DNA of 64,000 bases from Phaeosaccion multiseriatum (Eukaryota > Ochrophyta, other classes), in assembly GCA_965112735.1 (NCBI GenBank), contig OZ218960.1, positions 2,480,001 to 2,544,000 on the forward strand. The letters are read 5' to 3'. Position 1 is the stretch's first letter. Every line of letters starts with the position of its first letter. A program made the translations under genes and the position numbers. Positions 62,370-64,000 of the stretch are shown here, in pieces. Below the pieces are notes generated by a model, which was given only the letters and a program-made list of their open reading frames with translations, did not search any database and was not told where the DNA came from.

Positions 62370-63602
62370 CTCACTCACTCGCCGACCCACAGATTAGCTG
62401 CGGTGGGCAACACGCAGCCGTGCTCACCGAGGCCGGGGATATTTACACGTGGGGGAGGGGAGGGCTCGGCAGACTCGGTCATGGAGACAGCGTACAGGTG
62501 GAGAGAGCGAGGAGGGTAGAAGCACTCCGTGGGGTGCCCTGTCAACAGGTGGTGTGTGGCTTCGCCTACAGCACTGCCGTCAGTAGAGATGGAGAGCTGT
62601 ACACCTGGGGGGCGGGGGAGAACGGTCGGTTGGGCCTTGGCGATACGGAAGACCGTCTGGTGCCGTGCAAGGTCGACTCACTCCACCCCCGGGTACGTAT
62701 GTCAGTGCGTGCGTGCGTGTGCGTGCGTGCGTGTGTGTGTGTTGTGTGTGTGTGCGTGGGCGCGTGCGTGGGGGATGGGAGGGGGTGATGACTTTGGTCT
62801 TAATATGGGAGACATAAGTGTATCTCACTTCATGTTTATTGACTATTGACTTATTGTTCCTTGATTGGTCTTCCTCACACACTGCTGTTTGTTGACTTGA
62901 TCGTTCCTTCGTTTGTGCTTCCATCGCACACATTCATCCCACCCGGGGACCAATGGTGTGTGTGCGTGCGTGCGTCCGTCCGTGTGTGCGTGTGTGCATG
63001 GGTGCACGTGGGTGCATGCGTGTGTGTGTGTATGCGTGCGTATGCGAACGAACGAACGAACGAACGAACAAAAAACCAAGAACAGGTCTCTCGCGTGTAC
63101 GCAGGGTCAGTCCATACCTGCGTAGCCATGCGGGAGGGAACAGTCTTCTCCTTCGGACGGTGTGAGTACACTGGCCACGGAGAGAGCACAGACCTTCTCA
63201 CCCCCAAGGAGCTTGAGGAGTTTCGAAGTATGCCCGTCAAGGCCATCTCTGTGGGGCCGGGGGGATACCACACCATGGCCCTCACGTGCTCAGGGAGTGT
63301 CTTTACTTGGGGACATAATAGGGTAGGTGTGGGTGGGGTGGGTGGATGGGTACGTGGGTAGGTGTGGGTGTGGGTGGATGGGTAGGTGGGTAGGTGGGTG
63401 CGGGTGTGCGTGCGTGTTACCGTGGGTATGTGCTAGCGCCTCCGATTCTCCGGGCTCTGCCCCCTGGCTCTGACCCCGCCTGTGACCTCTGACCCTCGCC
63501 CTCACCCTGACCGTGGTCCTTCCCCTCCCCCCCCCCTCCCACACCCCCTCATCCTCGCCCCCACCCTCACCCTCACCCCCACCTCACCCTCACCCTCATC
63601 CT

Positions 63603-63681
<79 letters not shown>

Positions 63682-63697
63682 CCCCTCTCATCCTCAC

Positions 63698-63733
<36 letters not shown>

Positions 63734-63745
63734 TCCTTACCCTCG

Positions 63746-63786
<41 letters not shown>

Positions 63787-64000
63787 CCCCTCCCCCTCAC
63801 CCTCACCTCCACCCTCCCCCTCCCCCTTCCCCTCCCCTTCCCCGCCCTCTCCCCTCCCTCTCCCCTCTCCAGGTCGGCCAATTGGGCTTTCCAAACTCCC
63901 TTGGCGTACCCAAGAATGTCGAGGGGGCCCATTTTGTGCCTCGACCCACCAAAGTGGAGGACTTGGAGGGCCTTGGGGTTAGCAAGATTGTAGCCGGCTG
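59729..64000 (+). CDS. RCC1-repeat protein, C-terminus beyond window
   Basis: Seven exons are visible (59729-60409, 60641-60765, 60861-60960, 61167-61928, 62393-62692, 63086-63322, 63873-64000, partial), in phase, giving at least 777 residues. The N-terminal half is Ala/Gly-rich with a coiled segment ([17 protein letters not shown]) and [10 protein letters not shown]...[10 protein letters not shown]. From exon 5 four RCC1 blade repeats appear: [54 protein letters not shown], and [13 protein letters not shown]. The RCC1 fold binds small GTPases or ubiquitin machinery; the partner is unknown. Exon 4 contains a dispersed TTGGTGATAC that encodes AVGDT. Exon 3 could start at 60861 or 60867. Confidence 0.86.
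60842..60851. repeat. Dispersed element beside a splice acceptor
   Basis: An exact GTATCACCAA immediately followed by CTGCTCCAG, the acceptor of RCC1 exon 3. Two one-mismatch copies lie upstream at 60497-60506 and 60806-60815. Confidence 0.8.
63555..63800. repeat. CCCTCA hexanucleotide array
   Basis: About 35 units of ACCCTC with occasional CCC or CAT changes in the RCC1 intron 63323-63872; pyrimidine-rich on the sense strand, upstream of the acceptor. Confidence 0.92.

Overview
This window is nuclear DNA from a microbial eukaryote. The genes carry GT-AG introns, there are no operons or Shine-Dalgarno sites, and one tRNA has a canonical intron. Two predicted proteins (DUF1997-like at 678-3366 and TatD at 3651-6006) begin with a signal peptide followed by an Ala-Phe (ASAFAP-like) plastid junction. 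With a vanadium-haloperoxidase-type protein and an ACT-domain Raf-like kinase also present, this points to an alga with a secondary red-type plastid, most likely a stramenopile such as a eustigmatophyte. No species can be named from the sequence alone. The DNA is GC-rich and extremely dense in microsatellites, almost all of them in introns and intergenic gaps.

Layout from left to right: DUF1997 plastid protein (-), TatD nuclease (+), MFSD5/MOT2-type transporter (-), intronless FNIP/LRR-like repeat protein (+), mitochondrial EF-G2/GFM2 (-, 15 exons), katanin-like AAA ATPase KATNAL2 (+), a weak orphan exon (+), vanadium-haloperoxidase-like secreted protein (+), STY-type kinase (-), EngB/YihA GTPase (-), TTC4/CNS1 co-chaperone (+), a histone-fold POLE4/Dpb3-like protein (-), MFS transporter (+), an intron-containing tRNA-Ser(CGA) (-), nucleoredoxin (+), a secreted C-type-lectin-like protein with a Lys/Asn tail (-), and an RCC1-repeat protein (+) that runs off the right edge. 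Exon chains were built by hand. In every one the reading phase closes across all junctions, which is the main support for the models.

Twelve of the protein genes form six head-to-head pairs separated by 133-660 bp. The products are unrelated housekeeping, organelle and trafficking proteins, so the window shows genome architecture rather than a pathway.

Three non-gene patterns stand out. (1) A short dispersed element, CAG-rich followed by TTGGTGATAC, has 11 exact copies in introns, exons and gaps. (2) Many introns have a purine tract at the 5' end and a complementary pyrimidine tract at the 3' end. (3) Tandem duplications cross the stop codon in three separate genes. I found no complete transposon, CRISPR array or virus.
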